Part shown: positions 44,811-54,122 of the stretch, one piece after another | How positions within the stretch are numbered: position 1 is the stretch's first letter | How the letters are laid out: every line of letters begins with the position of its first letter | NCBI RefSeq assembly: GCF_003710865.1 | Contig: NZ_RHHO01000017.1 | Coordinates: 124,001 to 188,000, forward strand | DNA: 64,000 nucleotides | Reading direction: 5' to 3' | Source of the DNA: Brevibacillus borstelensis | GTDB lineage: Bacteria; Bacillota; Bacilli; Brevibacillales; Brevibacillaceae | Translations under genes and position numbers: made by a program | Notes under the pieces: generated by a model | What the model was told of the DNA's origin: nothing | The model's input: only the letters and a program-made list of their open reading frames with translations | The model's database searches: none

Positions 44811-46415
44811 TCACTGTTGTGTCTCCGGCTCCGGACGTCTGTTTGGCTTTTTTTCCTCACTCTTCTGTGTGGTGGACAGTTTGATGTTGCCGAGGAAAAG
44901 CGTGCAAATCGCTCCCAGCAGGACGAAGAGCAGCCCGTATCGGTACACATGGTGCAGGGATTCGACCATCGAGACTTTCAAGATGGGCAGCAGCGTTTGC
45001 TGGATGGCCGCAGGGATTTGGGACAGGGCCTCTGGACTAAGAAGCATCGAATACATCCCCTGTGGATTCGTCCTGATCATCGATTCAAAATGGACGACCA
45101 TATCGTGGGCCTGAGGCGGCAGCTGCTCCAGATACGGTACCAAGCTTGCTGTAAGCAAATTGGTCGAATGATAGTTCATTACAGCACCGAGGATCGTCAT
45201 CCCGAACGTCCCGCCAATTTGCCGGAAAAACTGACTGGAGGAAGTCACTACGCCAAGCTGAGATTTGGGAAAGGACTCCTGCAAGGCAATGGTAATCATC
45301 GGCATGACCAGCCCGATTCCCAATCCGAGCACGACCATATGCACCATCGTCGTATATTTTGTTGTCTCCATGCCCATCGTCGACAAAAGCCAAAAGCCGG
45401 CGCCCATCGCGACCATGCCAAGAATCATCTGGAGCCGCACTCCCAAAAACTTGACGATTCTCCCGCCAAGCATGCTGGCAGCCATCATCGAGAGCATCAT
45501 CGGCACCATGACGGTTCCGGATTCCGAGGGACTGATGCCTACGACACCTTGCATAAACAGCGGGACGAACATAATCGCGCCAAACATCCCGACCGACATC
45601 AGAAAGCCAATTCCGCTCAAGAGCGAAAAGGTTCTGTTTTGAAACAGGCGCAGCGGCAGGATTGGCTCTTTTGTTCGGCCTTCGATCCATATGAATCCGG
45701 TAATGAAGGCGGCGGACAAGGCGAATAGAGAAAGAATCTGCCAAGAGAGCCAAGGGTAATTTTTGCCCCCGAAGGTAAGCGCCAGAAGGAGGCTGACGAC
45801 TCCTCCGACCATCGTAAACATTCCCCAGATATCAAAGGTGACCGGACCTGTTTGCTGGCGGTTTTTAAGCGCAATGGCGATCAGGATGGTAGCCAGTACT
45901 CCGACCGGCATGTTGATGTAAAAAACCCAGCGCCAGTTGGATGCGTCTACAATCCAACCGCCCACCTGCGGACCGATGATCGAAGACAGACCGAATACAG
46001 CTCCAAACACCCCTTGCCATTTGGCCCGTTGTTCCCCTGTAAAAATGTCCCCGATAATAATCATCGCCATCGGCATCATAACGCCGCCGCCAATTCCCTG
46101 CACAGCGCGAAAAAAGATGAGCTGGGTCATGGACTGAGCCATACCGCAAAGCGCAGAGCCGAGCATGAAAATGATCAGGCCCGTTACATAAACCGTTTTC
46201 CGACCGATCAGATCGGCCATTTTGCCGGCGATAGGGACAACCGTAGTGGAGCTGAGCATGTAGGCGGTGGTCAGCCAGGTCATAATCCCCAGTCCCCCCA
46301 GCTCACCGACAATCCGCGGCATTGCTGTTCCCACAATCGTATTGTCAAGAGATGCGAACAACATCGCGACGAGCAGGCCAGTAATCAACAATCCTCTATT
46401 TTTTTGCGTTTCCAT
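44811..46415 (-). CDS. MFS transporter, DHA2 (14-TMS) drug:H+ antiporter type
   Basis: A 534-residue inner-membrane exporter with about 14 helices. DHA2 signatures: the first-helix LFASLDNTIVGTAMPRI, VPIAGKMADLIGRKTVYVTGL (motif A), FRAVQGIGGGVMMPMAM (motif B) and FGLSSIIGPQVGGWIVD (motif C). Relatives (EmrB, LmrB, MdtP) export toxic compounds with proton influx. AGGAGAG precedes the ATG. No TetR or MarR regulator is adjacent. The substrate is unknown. Confidence 0.9.
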   Translation of the reverse strand: METQKNRGLLITGLLVAMLFASLDNTIVGTAMPRIVGELGGLGIMTWLTTAYMLSSTTVVPIAGKMADLIGRKTVYVTGLIIFMLGSALCGMAQSMTQLIFFRAVQGIGGGVMMPMAMIIIGDIFTGEQRAKWQGVFGAVFGLSSIIGPQVGGWIVDASNWRWVFYINMPVGVLATILIAIALKNRQQTGPVTFDIWGMFTMVGGVVSLLLALTFGGKNYPWLSWQILSLFALSAAFITGFIWIEGRTKEPILPLRLFQNRTFSLLSGIGFLMSVGMFGAIMFVPLFMQGVVGISPSESGTVMVPMMLSMMAASMLGGRIVKFLGVRLQMILGMVAMGAGFWLLSTMGMETTKYTTMVHMVVLGLGIGLVMPMITIALQESFPKSQLGVVTSSSQFFRQIGGTFGMTILGAVMNYHSTNLLTASLVPYLEQLPPQAHDMVVHFESMIRTNPQGMYSMLLSPEALSQIPAAIQQTLLPILKVSMVESLHHVYRYGLLFVLLGAICTLFLGNIKLSTTQKSEEKKPNRRPEPETQQ

Positions 46416-46589
46416 CGTGTATCTCTCCTGTCCATAGGCGTACTGCGGATGCCACGGTCTTTTTCTTCCCAGTAGTATGCCCGCAGATCCCGCATTCTCG
46501 AGACAGGTGAAATCTCCCTTTTGAGAATAGGTGTCTGCTTTCCATGGAAGACTTATGGTATTCGGTGTTTTTTAGGAAGGGGGCAAACG

Positions 46590-49500
46590 ATGAAGAAACA
46601 GGTCTTTTACATCGGGTTATCGTTGGTTTTGCTTCCGTCAACGACGGCGGGCACCTGGAGCACAAAGGGCGACTTTCCTGAAGCCGTAGCCGCCATTACC
46701 AAGCAGCAGGTCTGGTCCGATTTGCGTCCTGACGACGGACAGACAAGTCCAGCTATGCAAAGCGCTACTCATGCTGGTACAGTCCAGTCTGCATCTGCAG
46801 ATGAATGGACGCGTGCCGAACATGTGCTGATGGGGGAGCAGGTAGCGGATCCCCCCACTTCCAACCTGGATATGATCGAAGCGAAGAAGGCTTGGGAGGA
46901 GATCGGGGTCAAGGGAGAAGGCATGCTCATCTCTGTGATCGATACAGGAATTAACGGAAAGCATCCCGATTTGCCTGCCCCGCGGGACAAGCGTTCCGCA
47001 CAGCAAAAATCAGGAGTAGCGAAAAAAGTAATACCCGGGTACAACTGGGCAGACCGCAATCAAATTACAGAGGATGTAGGCGAGTCCCAACACGGCATTC
47101 ATGTGGCTGGCATTGTGGCTGCCAACGGAAAAATAAAAGGCGTTGCTCCTGAAGCACAGCTTTTGAGCCAAAAGGTTTTCAGCAATTACCAGGGGGAGGT
47201 CCCCGGGCTGAGCGAGTCTATTTTGTTTGCGATCAATGATTCCATCGCCAAAAAAGCGGATGTGATCAATCTCAGTCTGGGCTCGTCAGCAGGATATGTA
47301 GATGAAACCAATACCGAGCAGTATGCTGTCAAACGGGCTGTCGACAACGGAGTCATCGTCGTCGCCGCGGCAGGAAATGACGCCTACTTTGGCAGTGACA
47401 AGGTAAAGGCGCAGAATCCGGATGTCTCGATGATCGGCTCTCCGGGTCTCGCTCCTGACGCCTTCTCTGTTGCGTCTGTAAATGCGACCACGCTTGCCGG
47501 TCTCAGCTTCGCCGTCGAGGGAGTGCCGGGCCTCGAAAGGGTCGTGTATCTCCATGGGCACGCAGCCAGCGGACAAGCGTTGAATCCCGTGCAAGCCCTG
47601 ATGAAGCAGTACGAACTGATGTACATGGGCAAAGGGAAAAAAGAGGATTACAACGTCTCGGTAAAAGGGAAAGTGGTCCTTCTGGAGAGAGGCGACATTT
47701 CCTTTGACGAGAAGCTGCGTTTGGCCAAGGAGAAAGGAGCGGCAGGGGCTGTAATCTACAACAATCAGCCGGGGCCGCTCATCATTTCCGCCGAGACCAC
47801 CACTGCCTTGCCGGCTGTCTCGATTTTGAAGCAAACGGGGGAAATGCTGACGCAGGCGTTGAAAAAGGGAAAAAAAGTAAAAATCAACTTTGACGGTCAG
47901 TTCGCGCAAAATCCGATGCCGTATCCGGATGGGGGAACGGTTTCCGCCTTCACCTCCTGGGGACCGACGCCGGATTTGCAATTCAAGCCGGAGATTGCCG
48001 CCCCAGGCGGAGGCATTTTGTCGCTCGTCCGCGAAACCGATTATGCCGTCAAGAGCGGAACCTCCATGGCTACCCCTCATGTGGCAGGCGGGATGGCTCT
48101 TCTGAAGCAGGCCTACCAAAAACAGGGCTACCAGTTGTCCGGACGACAACTGGTTGAAACGATGAAGGCCGCGGCAATGAATACAGCGCAGCCGGTACTC
48201 GACCCGCGCAGTGCTGCAAGCACGGCAAGCGGCGGGATGACGGGTAAAGTGCCGTACAGTCCGCGCGTGCAAGGTGCGGGCGTGATGCAGATCGCCAAAG
48301 CGATTAAAACCCCGAGCATTATCACTGATGCCAAGGGGAAAGCTGGCGTATCGCTGGGCGAGGTTGGAGAAACGACGACGTTTTCCCTGTTTGTCGAGAA
48401 CAAGTTCGGAAAAAAGCCGGTCACGTATCAGGTCAAGGATGAGTTCGGGGTCTTGACGGACAAGCGGCAGGACGGGATTAACATGCTTACCGATACAGCA
48501 CTGCAGGGGGCCGCATTGCGATTTTCCGCTCAGCAGGTCACCGTTCAGCCCGGACAGCGGGCAGAAGTAAAGGTAACGCTGCACATTCCGAAAAACGCTC
48601 CCCGCAATATTTTTGCCGAGGGATATGTTGTTTTTCAGCCGACCGACTCCGAAATTCCTGTGCTGCGGGTGCCTTATTACGGGTTTTACGGAAAATGGGA
48701 TGAACCGCGCGTAATGGATCAGCCGATGTGGGACCCGGGGAGCCAGGAGCACCGTACAGGCGTCAAGACGACCTGGTATCACGACAAGGAAAATGACAAG
48801 TGGAAATACCGCGATTACCTTGGTGTCACTGGCGTGAGCGAGGACGGACATGTACAGGTCGATCCGGCCAAGATTGCATTTTCGCCAAATGGAGACGGAC
48901 ACTATGATGTTGCAGCTCCTTCGATTACATTTTTGCGCAATGCCCGCCAAGTGACGGTGGATGTGGTGGACAGCGGAGGAACAATCATCCGGTCGCTGTC
49001 ACGCGATGAGAAAATCAGCAAATTTGATCAATCAAAGCTGGGGACCCCTTATTACTATACGGAGCGGGAAGAATGGAGCTGGGACGGGAAAAAGTACAAT
49101 CCCGAGAAGGGCGTTTATGAAACCGTCCCGGATGGAGCCTACCGATTCGTCGTCCGGGCCCGCATCGACAGCCGTCATGCCAATTGGCACACGCTGACTC
49201 TTCCGATTAAAGTAGACACAAAAGCCCCGGTCGTCACTGCTTCCCTGTCCGGGAACAAAGTACATTGGAGCTCCCGCGACAAGGACATTCAAGGCTACCT
49301 GTTGTATGTAGGCGGGAAAAAAGTGGGCGGACCCTATTCTGCGAGCATAACCAGCACCATTGTCAGTCAGCCGGACAAACGGATTTCCCTGGTGGCGTAT
49401 GACTATGCGGGAAATATGAGTGTTGTCAACATCAATGGAAAGAGCGATGTCACCCCTCCGTTTGTCCAGTTTCCCAATGACCTGTACACCTCGGTGCTGG

Positions 49501-50354
49501 TCACCCGTCAGCCTGAGGTAGCGGTCAACGGCAGGATTGCGGGTGAAGACATGCTGGACAGAGTGCGTCTGCAAATCAATAAAAATCCGGTCCAGGTCGA
49601 GACGGACGGTTCATTTAAAACCATCCTGAAGCTGCCGGAAGGGCTCAATTACGTTCCCTATCATGCCCAGGACATGCATGGGAACAGCAGACATTTTACG
49701 CAGCGGATCATCGTAGACACGACACCTCCGCAGCTTCAGCTGACCAACGACGGCAGCGAGACAATCTGGTTTGATGCAGGGACCAAACGAATGCTGGTAC
49801 CCGTAAAGTTTGCGTATCGCGATCAGACATACAAAGGCCAGGTAAGCATCAACGGACAGATCGTCTCCAGTTGGGAGGAAGATCACCTGGAGAAAGCCGT
49901 GCAGAAAAACTTCACCCAGACGCTCCCCCTTCAGCACGGCGAAAACCGTATTTTGCTTGAGGGGAAAGACGCCGCGGGCAATGAGTCCTCTATGACGGTA
50001 TACGCTTATGTGGATGCCCAGGCCGGTTCGCTCGTGATGCATCACGCCGAGCAGCGCTACACGTATCAGGCGAAGCCTTTTCCGGCGCCGGCACTGCATA
50101 TAGAAGAGAAGAACAAAGAGGTATATGCGGGAGAAAGCATGCAGATTTCCGGGAGAGTGACGGCTCCGGGGACCGTACGGATGCATCTGGATTATGCAGA
50201 CCAGCATGTGTTCGTCGATGTGAATGACAGAGGAGAATTCCGTGCGCTTGTAAACAGCGTCAAGGAAGGCAAGCAGAAGCTGTCCGTAGTGGCAGTCGAT
50301 GCCCTCGGGCGCGAAACAAAAGCAGAGATGGTCATCGTAGGGAAAAAGAGATAA
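46590..50354 (+). CDS. Large secreted S8 (subtilisin-like) serine protease with PA domain
   Basis: A 1254-residue exported protease. After the signal peptide (MKKQVFYIGLSLVLLPSTTA) and a propeptide, the subtilisin domain shows the triad D118 (VIDTG), H169 (QHGIHVAG) and S492 (SGTSMATPHVAGG). A PA insert (about residues 310-440; GKVVLLERG, GAAGAVIYNN) lies before the serine, as in Vpr and lactocepins. The C-terminal 700 residues contain an Fn3-like DUF1034 segment and several Ig-like modules (FSPNGDGHYDVAAPSITF, DTTPPQLQLTNDGSE). No SLH, LPXTG or membrane anchor is seen. The ATG at 46590 follows AAGGGGG. Its role may be nutrient or surface proteolysis. Confidence 0.93.
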   Translation: MKKQVFYIGLSLVLLPSTTAGTWSTKGDFPEAVAAITKQQVWSDLRPDDGQTSPAMQSATHAGTVQSASADEWTRAEHVLMGEQVADPPTSNLDMIEAKKAWEEIGVKGEGMLISVIDTGINGKHPDLPAPRDKRSAQQKSGVAKKVIPGYNWADRNQITEDVGESQHGIHVAGIVAANGKIKGVAPEAQLLSQKVFSNYQGEVPGLSESILFAINDSIAKKADVINLSLGSSAGYVDETNTEQYAVKRAVDNGVIVVAAAGNDAYFGSDKVKAQNPDVSMIGSPGLAPDAFSVASVNATTLAGLSFAVEGVPGLERVVYLHGHAASGQALNPVQALMKQYELMYMGKGKKEDYNVSVKGKVVLLERGDISFDEKLRLAKEKGAAGAVIYNNQPGPLIISAETTTALPAVSILKQTGEMLTQALKKGKKVKINFDGQFAQNPMPYPDGGTVSAFTSWGPTPDLQFKPEIAAPGGGILSLVRETDYAVKSGTSMATPHVAGGMALLKQAYQKQGYQLSGRQLVETMKAAAMNTAQPVLDPRSAASTASGGMTGKVPYSPRVQGAGVMQIAKAIKTPSIITDAKGKAGVSLGEVGETTTFSLFVENKFGKKPVTYQVKDEFGVLTDKRQDGINMLTDTALQGAALRFSAQQVTVQPGQRAEVKVTLHIPKNAPRNIFAEGYVVFQPTDSEIPVLRVPYYGFYGKWDEPRVMDQPMWDPGSQEHRTGVKTTWYHDKENDKWKYRDYLGVTGVSEDGHVQVDPAKIAFSPNGDGHYDVAAPSITFLRNARQVTVDVVDSGGTIIRSLSRDEKISKFDQSKLGTPYYYTEREEWSWDGKKYNPEKGVYETVPDGAYRFVVRARIDSRHANWHTLTLPIKVDTKAPVVTASLSGNKVHWSSRDKDIQGYLLYVGGKKVGGPYSASITSTIVSQPDKRISLVAYDYAGNMSVVNINGKSDVTPPFVQFPNDLYTSVLVTRQPEVAVNGRIAGEDMLDRVRLQINKNPVQVETDGSFKTILKLPEGLNYVPYHAQDMHGNSRHFTQRIIVDTTPPQLQLTNDGSETIWFDAGTKRMLVPVKFAYRDQTYKGQVSINGQIVSSWEEDHLEKAVQKNFTQTLPLQHGENRILLEGKDAAGNESSMTVYAYVDAQAGSLVMHHAEQRYTYQAKPFPAPALHIEEKNKEVYAGESMQISGRVTAPGTVRMHLDYADQHVFVDVNDRGEFRALVNSVKEGKQKLSVVAVDALGRETKAEMVIVGKKR

Positions 50355-50377
50355 GGGTGCCAGCCGGCATCCTTTTC
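50353..50377 (+). terminator. Protease gene terminator
   Basis: AAGGGTGCC / GGCATCCTT stem with a 4-base loop, overlapping the TAA and followed by TTTTCTCTGTTTC. Confidence 0.75.
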
Positions 50378-50420
50378 TCTGTTTCGGGGTCTGAAATGTT
50401 TTGTGCAGGGAGGAGTGAAC

Positions 50421-50804
50421 GTGTTTTATCATGGAATTGATTGGGTATATGTAAAAAAGGAATATCCGCTGCTTTCACCGCGAAGAAACGTGTCGCGAAA
50501 GCGCCCTGAGCAGCTCGCTGACAGGGTTCATCTGTTGCAGCAGTTTGGCGTGGAGCCCGTTCATTTGCTGGAGGAGGGGCCGGATTTTCCGGCAGAGCGC
50601 TGCATTAGAGAATGTCTGGCTTTTGGAGATACGGTCTTTGCTTTTAAGGAAGTAAGCAGCCCTTTGTGGCAGTTGAGCTGTCATGAAGTGGGAGTCGAGG
50701 TGCTTGACTTGCGCAAATGCAGTCTCATTTTCACAAGAGAAACTAGTGCTAATGTACAGGTTCTCTTTCCGGATGTACCTGTTTTATACACCGAAAGTCC
50801 TTAA
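50421..50804 (+). CDS. Hypothetical protein
   Basis: A 127-residue soluble protein that I do not recognise. It starts with GTG at 50421, 7 bases after GGGAGGA, and reads FYHGIDWVYVKKEYP. It is mixed alpha/beta with no signal or membrane segment. Two in-frame GTG codons upstream (50403, 50415) overlap the ribosome site and are unlikely. It lies between the protease and cheX. Confidence 0.6.
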   Translation: MFYHGIDWVYVKKEYPLLSPRRNVSRKRPEQLADRVHLLQQFGVEPVHLLEEGPDFPAERCIRECLAFGDTVFAFKEVSSPLWQLSCHEVGVEVLDLRKCSLIFTRETSANVQVLFPDVPVLYTESP

Positions 50805-50888
50805 ATATTTTGGATAACGACTTGTCTCTGCCATTTTTCGACATTATAATGGGCCTCATGAGGAGAAATTCGTACGGGAAGGAAGGAA

Positions 50889-51353
50889 ATGAAGATGAAC
50901 GTCCAGTACCTCAATCCGTTTCTGGATTCGGCTTCCTTTGTGATTGAACAGCTTTGCAACGTGACGATCAAACGGGGAGAATTGGAGATGACAGAGTGGT
51001 ACTATCGGGACGATCATACCTGGATCCGCATTGGAATGACCGGTCAATTGGAAGGCGACGTGTTTTTCGGCTTGCAAAACGACCTCGCCTTGCGTCTTGT
51101 ATCAGCGATGATGGGGGGCTTCCCCGTTAATGAACTTGATGAAATCGGGAAAAGCGCTATATCGGAACTCGGGAATATGATCTCCGGCAACGCCAGCACA
51201 ATGCTTTACAATCAAGGCGTAGTGATTGATATTACTCCGCCGCAGTTTATTCAGGCACAGGAGAATAGATGGGGTTCTCGGACCGCATATACAGTCCCGC
51301 TTGACTTAAGCGACATGGGCCGTATGGAAATCCAAGTCCTGGTAGGAAAGTAG
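50889..51353 (+). CDS. cheX: Chemotaxis protein CheX (CheY-P phosphatase family)
   Basis: A 154-residue cytosolic protein of the CheC/CheX/FliY family. CheX dephosphorylates CheY-P in spirochaetes and Thermotoga. The catalytic helix motif (E-x2-N) is in ISELGNMISGNASTML, and the N-terminal NVQYLNPFLDSASFVIEQL and DVFFGLQNDLALRLVSAMMGG are typical. GGAAGGAAGG precedes the ATG. There is no chemotaxis operon here; isolated cheX genes of this kind are common in Paenibacillaceae-like genomes. Confidence 0.82.
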   Translation: MKMNVQYLNPFLDSASFVIEQLCNVTIKRGELEMTEWYYRDDHTWIRIGMTGQLEGDVFFGLQNDLALRLVSAMMGGFPVNELDEIGKSAISELGNMISGNASTMLYNQGVVIDITPPQFIQAQENRWGSRTAYTVPLDLSDMGRMEIQVLVGK

Positions 51354-51360
51354 GAAGGTG

Positions 51361-51391
51361 GGCGCTCTGCATTGGCAGAACGCCTTTTTTT
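51361..51391 (+). terminator. cheX terminator
   Basis: GGCGCTCTGC / GCAGAACGCC stem followed by TTTTTTT. Confidence 0.88.
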
Positions 51392-51518
51392 CGGTTCGCG
51401 AAGGGTTGACGAATCTGTGCAAGAGTTGGAATAATAAAAAAAGATAAAATATTTTTGATTGTCTGGTCGTTTTTTTCCAGATCGTGTATTGTTTGAGATA
51501 GTAAGGGGGAATGAATGT

Positions 51519-52382
51519 TTGTCATATATTAGGCAGCTAATCGGGATGTTTTTCCTCGTTGTGATTGTCTGCGGCGGCCCGTACATGCTTTATGTTGAGA
51601 AAGAGGAAGTGCATTTTGCGCCGGAAAGAGTCGTCACATACACCGTCTATTTGCTTCAGCAGATAGGGGAAGGATCACTGGGTACTTATTACTCGGGAAA
51701 TGATGAACGGAGCATTGCGGAGGATATCGTTCCTTTTGCGATCAACTCCTTTGAACTGATGTTTTACAGTGTATTGATCGCTGTTTTGGCAAGTTTGTTA
51801 TTCGGGCTGTTCCTGCAGCGGTTTGCATTTGTTCGCTACTTTCAAAAACTATTGAATCTGCTCTCCACGATTCCTGACTTTGTACTGATATTTTTATCCA
51901 TTTTGGCGGCGATTCAGTTTTACAAGTGGACGAATATTCGGATTATTACACTTTCCCCGACAAGTGACTCCAGCAACATGTGGTTCCCACTCACGATGCT
52001 GGCGATCGGTCCGACCATTTTCCTGATGAAGGTAATCAGTCTCAAATACGGGCAAATCGGCGGTGAGGACTACATCAAGACCGCTTTGGCAAAGGGGATG
52101 GGCATTTGGCATATTCTCGTTCACCATGTGTATAAAAATGTGAAGCCGTTTCTGCTGGCGGATCTGAAGAAGACCATCGCGATTACGGTGGCCAACTTGT
52201 TCATCGTGGAATATCTTCTAAATGTAGTGGGCTTGACCCGGTTCATTTTTTCCAAAAATGGCATTTATCAGTTTAACGCGGCCGTAATGGGTCTGATGGG
52301 CATTATATTGCTTTCCATATTGGTGTACCTGTTGATTCGGGCTATTTTGTATCTGTTTGAACAGATTGCTGTCTACAAATAA
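51519..52382 (+). CDS. ABC transporter permease, DppB/OppB type
   Basis: A 287-residue membrane protein with about six helices. It has the binding-protein-dependent permease pattern, with the EAA-loop equivalent EDYIKTALAKGMGIWHILVHHVYKNVKPFLLADLKKTI and NLFIVEYLLNVVGLTRF. The TTG at 51519 follows AAGGGGGA at 8-base spacing; the longer frame is not supported. It pairs with the next gene as a heterodimeric oligopeptide-type channel. No ATPase or substrate-binding protein is encoded in the window. Confidence 0.78.
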   Translation: MSYIRQLIGMFFLVVIVCGGPYMLYVEKEEVHFAPERVVTYTVYLLQQIGEGSLGTYYSGNDERSIAEDIVPFAINSFELMFYSVLIAVLASLLFGLFLQRFAFVRYFQKLLNLLSTIPDFVLIFLSILAAIQFYKWTNIRIITLSPTSDSSNMWFPLTMLAIGPTIFLMKVISLKYGQIGGEDYIKTALAKGMGIWHILVHHVYKNVKPFLLADLKKTIAITVANLFIVEYLLNVVGLTRFIFSKNGIYQFNAAVMGLMGIILLSILVYLLIRAILYLFEQIAVYK

Positions 52383-52412
52383 GCAGAGTGTAAAAAAGAG
52401 TGAGGTTTTGCC

Positions 52413-53339
52413 ATGCAGAAGCGTCGAGTGAATGTATCCCTGTGGGTCGGAGCGGTGCTTGTGATGCTCCTGATCGTTCTCGGGATCATTGGCCCCTATA
52501 TCGCTCCCTACGATCTGGAACATCAAGAAAAAGTGAGAAATGTCGAAGTGAATGGAAAGACCGTCATCATCTCTCCGCCGCTCTCCCCCTCAAGCGAGCA
52601 CTGGCTTGGCACCGACAAATGGGGCTATGATCTGTTGACAAAGCTGCTTCACGGAGCGCCGTACACCGTGTTCGTCACGATGCTCGCCGCTGTCGCACGC
52701 CTCTTGATCGGTACGATCATCGGCCTTTATATCGGCATTCAGGACAAGCCGCAAAAGTGGTGGCTCTCGATCGAAAACGCCTGGGGATACATGCCTCTCT
52801 TTTTGCCGGTGTACTTTTTACTCGTTGGGCTGAATCGGAACTCGGAGCTGGCCATCGGCACCCTGGTGCTGTTGTTTATCGGCCTCGTCGCACTGCTTGG
52901 CGCCCCCAGCGTCGCGTCTTCGATCCGGCAAAAGACCGAACAGATCAAGGAAACGCAGTATGTGCTGGCTGCCGTCTCTCTCGGGGCCGGACGCGAGCAG
53001 ATCATTTTTCGTCATGTCCTCCCGCAGCTAAAAGAACAGCTTGTCCTGATCGCCGTCACCGAGATGATTTCCATCATGGCCTTGATGGGGCTGCTCGGTA
53101 TGTTTGATCTGTTTGTGGGCGGCACCTATGTCACCTACGATCCGGTCATTTATCACTCCGTTACGAACGAGTGGGCTGGTCTGCTCGGCTCGTACAGAGG
53201 GTTTGTCTACGGGAACAACGCCTGGATTTTTATGATCCCGCTGGCTGCTTTTATCATTGCCATCGGTTCCTTTTCGCTCCTGGCAAAGGGGCTTCGCGAC
53301 CGGTTTCAGGAAACGTATCAACGGACACCGTTTATTTAG
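52413..53339 (+). CDS. ABC transporter permease, DppC/OppC type
   Basis: A 308-residue permease with an N-terminal helix and about five further helices. GTDKWGYDLLTKLLHGAPYTVFVTML near the start is the DppC hallmark. The EAA loop is QYVLAAVSLGAGREQIIFRHVLPQLKEQLVLIAVTEM. It begins 30 bases after the DppB-type gene, so they form an operon. The substrate is probably a peptide or a similar small molecule. It is followed by the gerE region. Confidence 0.85.
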   Translation: MQKRRVNVSLWVGAVLVMLLIVLGIIGPYIAPYDLEHQEKVRNVEVNGKTVIISPPLSPSSEHWLGTDKWGYDLLTKLLHGAPYTVFVTMLAAVARLLIGTIIGLYIGIQDKPQKWWLSIENAWGYMPLFLPVYFLLVGLNRNSELAIGTLVLLFIGLVALLGAPSVASSIRQKTEQIKETQYVLAAVSLGAGREQIIFRHVLPQLKEQLVLIAVTEMISIMALMGLLGMFDLFVGGTYVTYDPVIYHSVTNEWAGLLGSYRGFVYGNNAWIFMIPLAAFIIAIGSFSLLAKGLRDRFQETYQRTPFI

Positions 53340-53428
53340 TTGGGAAAGGGGGCTTTCCCGGCGGAACCCATCGCCCATTTTTTGAATAGGATGTAAGGCA
53401 AAAGCCTAAAATCCCCGTAATTCCGGCA

Positions 53429-53456
53429 CCACCACCCACCCCCCTACATAGGATAA
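53429..53456 (+). promoter_or_regulatory. Putative SigK promoter of gerE
   Basis: AC at 53429-53430, a 17-base spacer, and CATAGGATA at 53448-53456 fit the SigK pattern AC-N16/17-CATANNNTA. In B. subtilis gerE is transcribed by SigK in the mother cell, so the match is expected. Confidence 0.7.
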
Positions 53457-53515
53457 GGTGACTCTGTAATCCCTCAACCTTGTTCCTGTAGAGCCCACAA
53501 GGAGGGGTGGCACGA

Positions 53516-53737
53516 TTGAAGGGGAGCGACCAAACCAAGCCGTTGTTGACAAATCGAGAAAGAGAAGTATTTGAACTCTTGGTCCAGGATAAGACAACAA
53601 AAGAGATTGCCGGACAACTCTTCATCAGTGAAAAAACCGTACGCAATCACATCAGCAATGTCATGCAAAAATTAGGTGTCAAAGGTCGATCTCAAGCAGT
53701 AGTCGAACTCGTTCGACTTGGTGAGTTAGAGATTTGA
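53516..53737 (+). CDS. gerE: Spore germination/coat regulator GerE
   Basis: GerE is a small LuxR-type DNA-binding protein that acts late in the mother cell, switching spore-coat genes on or off. The 73-residue product is almost all helix-turn-helix and closely follows B. subtilis GerE: KPLLTNREREVFELLVQDK, then TTKEIAGQLFISEKTVRNH, then QKLGVKGRSQAVVELVRLG. The TTG at 53516 lies 9 bases after AAGGAGGG. The GTG at 53507 overlaps the ribosome site. A SigK-type promoter precedes it and a strong terminator follows, so it is monocistronic. Confidence 0.95.
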   Translation: MKGSDQTKPLLTNREREVFELLVQDKTTKEIAGQLFISEKTVRNHISNVMQKLGVKGRSQAVVELVRLGELEI

Positions 53738-53752
53738 ACCCAGCCCACCCAG

Positions 53753-53793
53753 CCTCCCTTTTCTTCCCTTGCGATGGAAGGGAGGATTTTTTT
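53753..53793 (+). terminator. gerE terminator
   Basis: CCTCCCTT / AAGGGAGG stem followed by nine T residues. Confidence 0.9.
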
Positions 53794-54109
53794 TTGCCCA
53801 AATTCAGGAGAACAGGCTTTGCATCGTCCGAGTTTAGCCACTCTACGACCGGTGAATCAATTTTGGGTAGAGAAGTTACGGGGGGTGCCAAAATTCATTC
53901 AAACATCAAGGTCTTTTTTGGAAAATCCGGCCCCAACTTTACCGTCTCTGGTACGATTGCGCTTGTTCTAATGAGTTCTTCCTTCTCGGCGCTGCGATGC
54001 GAGGCATGAGTAAGGCTGAAGCATATCTGGTTACGCTCGCCACCCGTACACCAAAAATTTTAAAACAAATGGCAAGTATGTAAACTTGTTTATCATAATC
54101 TACTATTAA
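53794..54109 (+). other. Degraded sequence, possible gene relic
   Basis: No intact gene is supported. One frame running to a TAA at about 54082 reads like a protein C terminus (FFLLGAAMRGMSKAEAYLV, then TLATRTPKILKQMASM) but is closed upstream by a stop near 53870 and has no start or ribosome site. It may be the 3' remnant of a lost gene. A lone CATAATCTA at 54094-54102 resembles a SigK -10 for the next element, but no fitting -35 was found. Confidence 0.35.
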
Positions 54110-54122
54110 GGAGGTGATACCT

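Noticed and set aside
47286-48950. 554-residue open frame on the minus strand
   Set aside because: Antisense shadow of the S8 protease gene.
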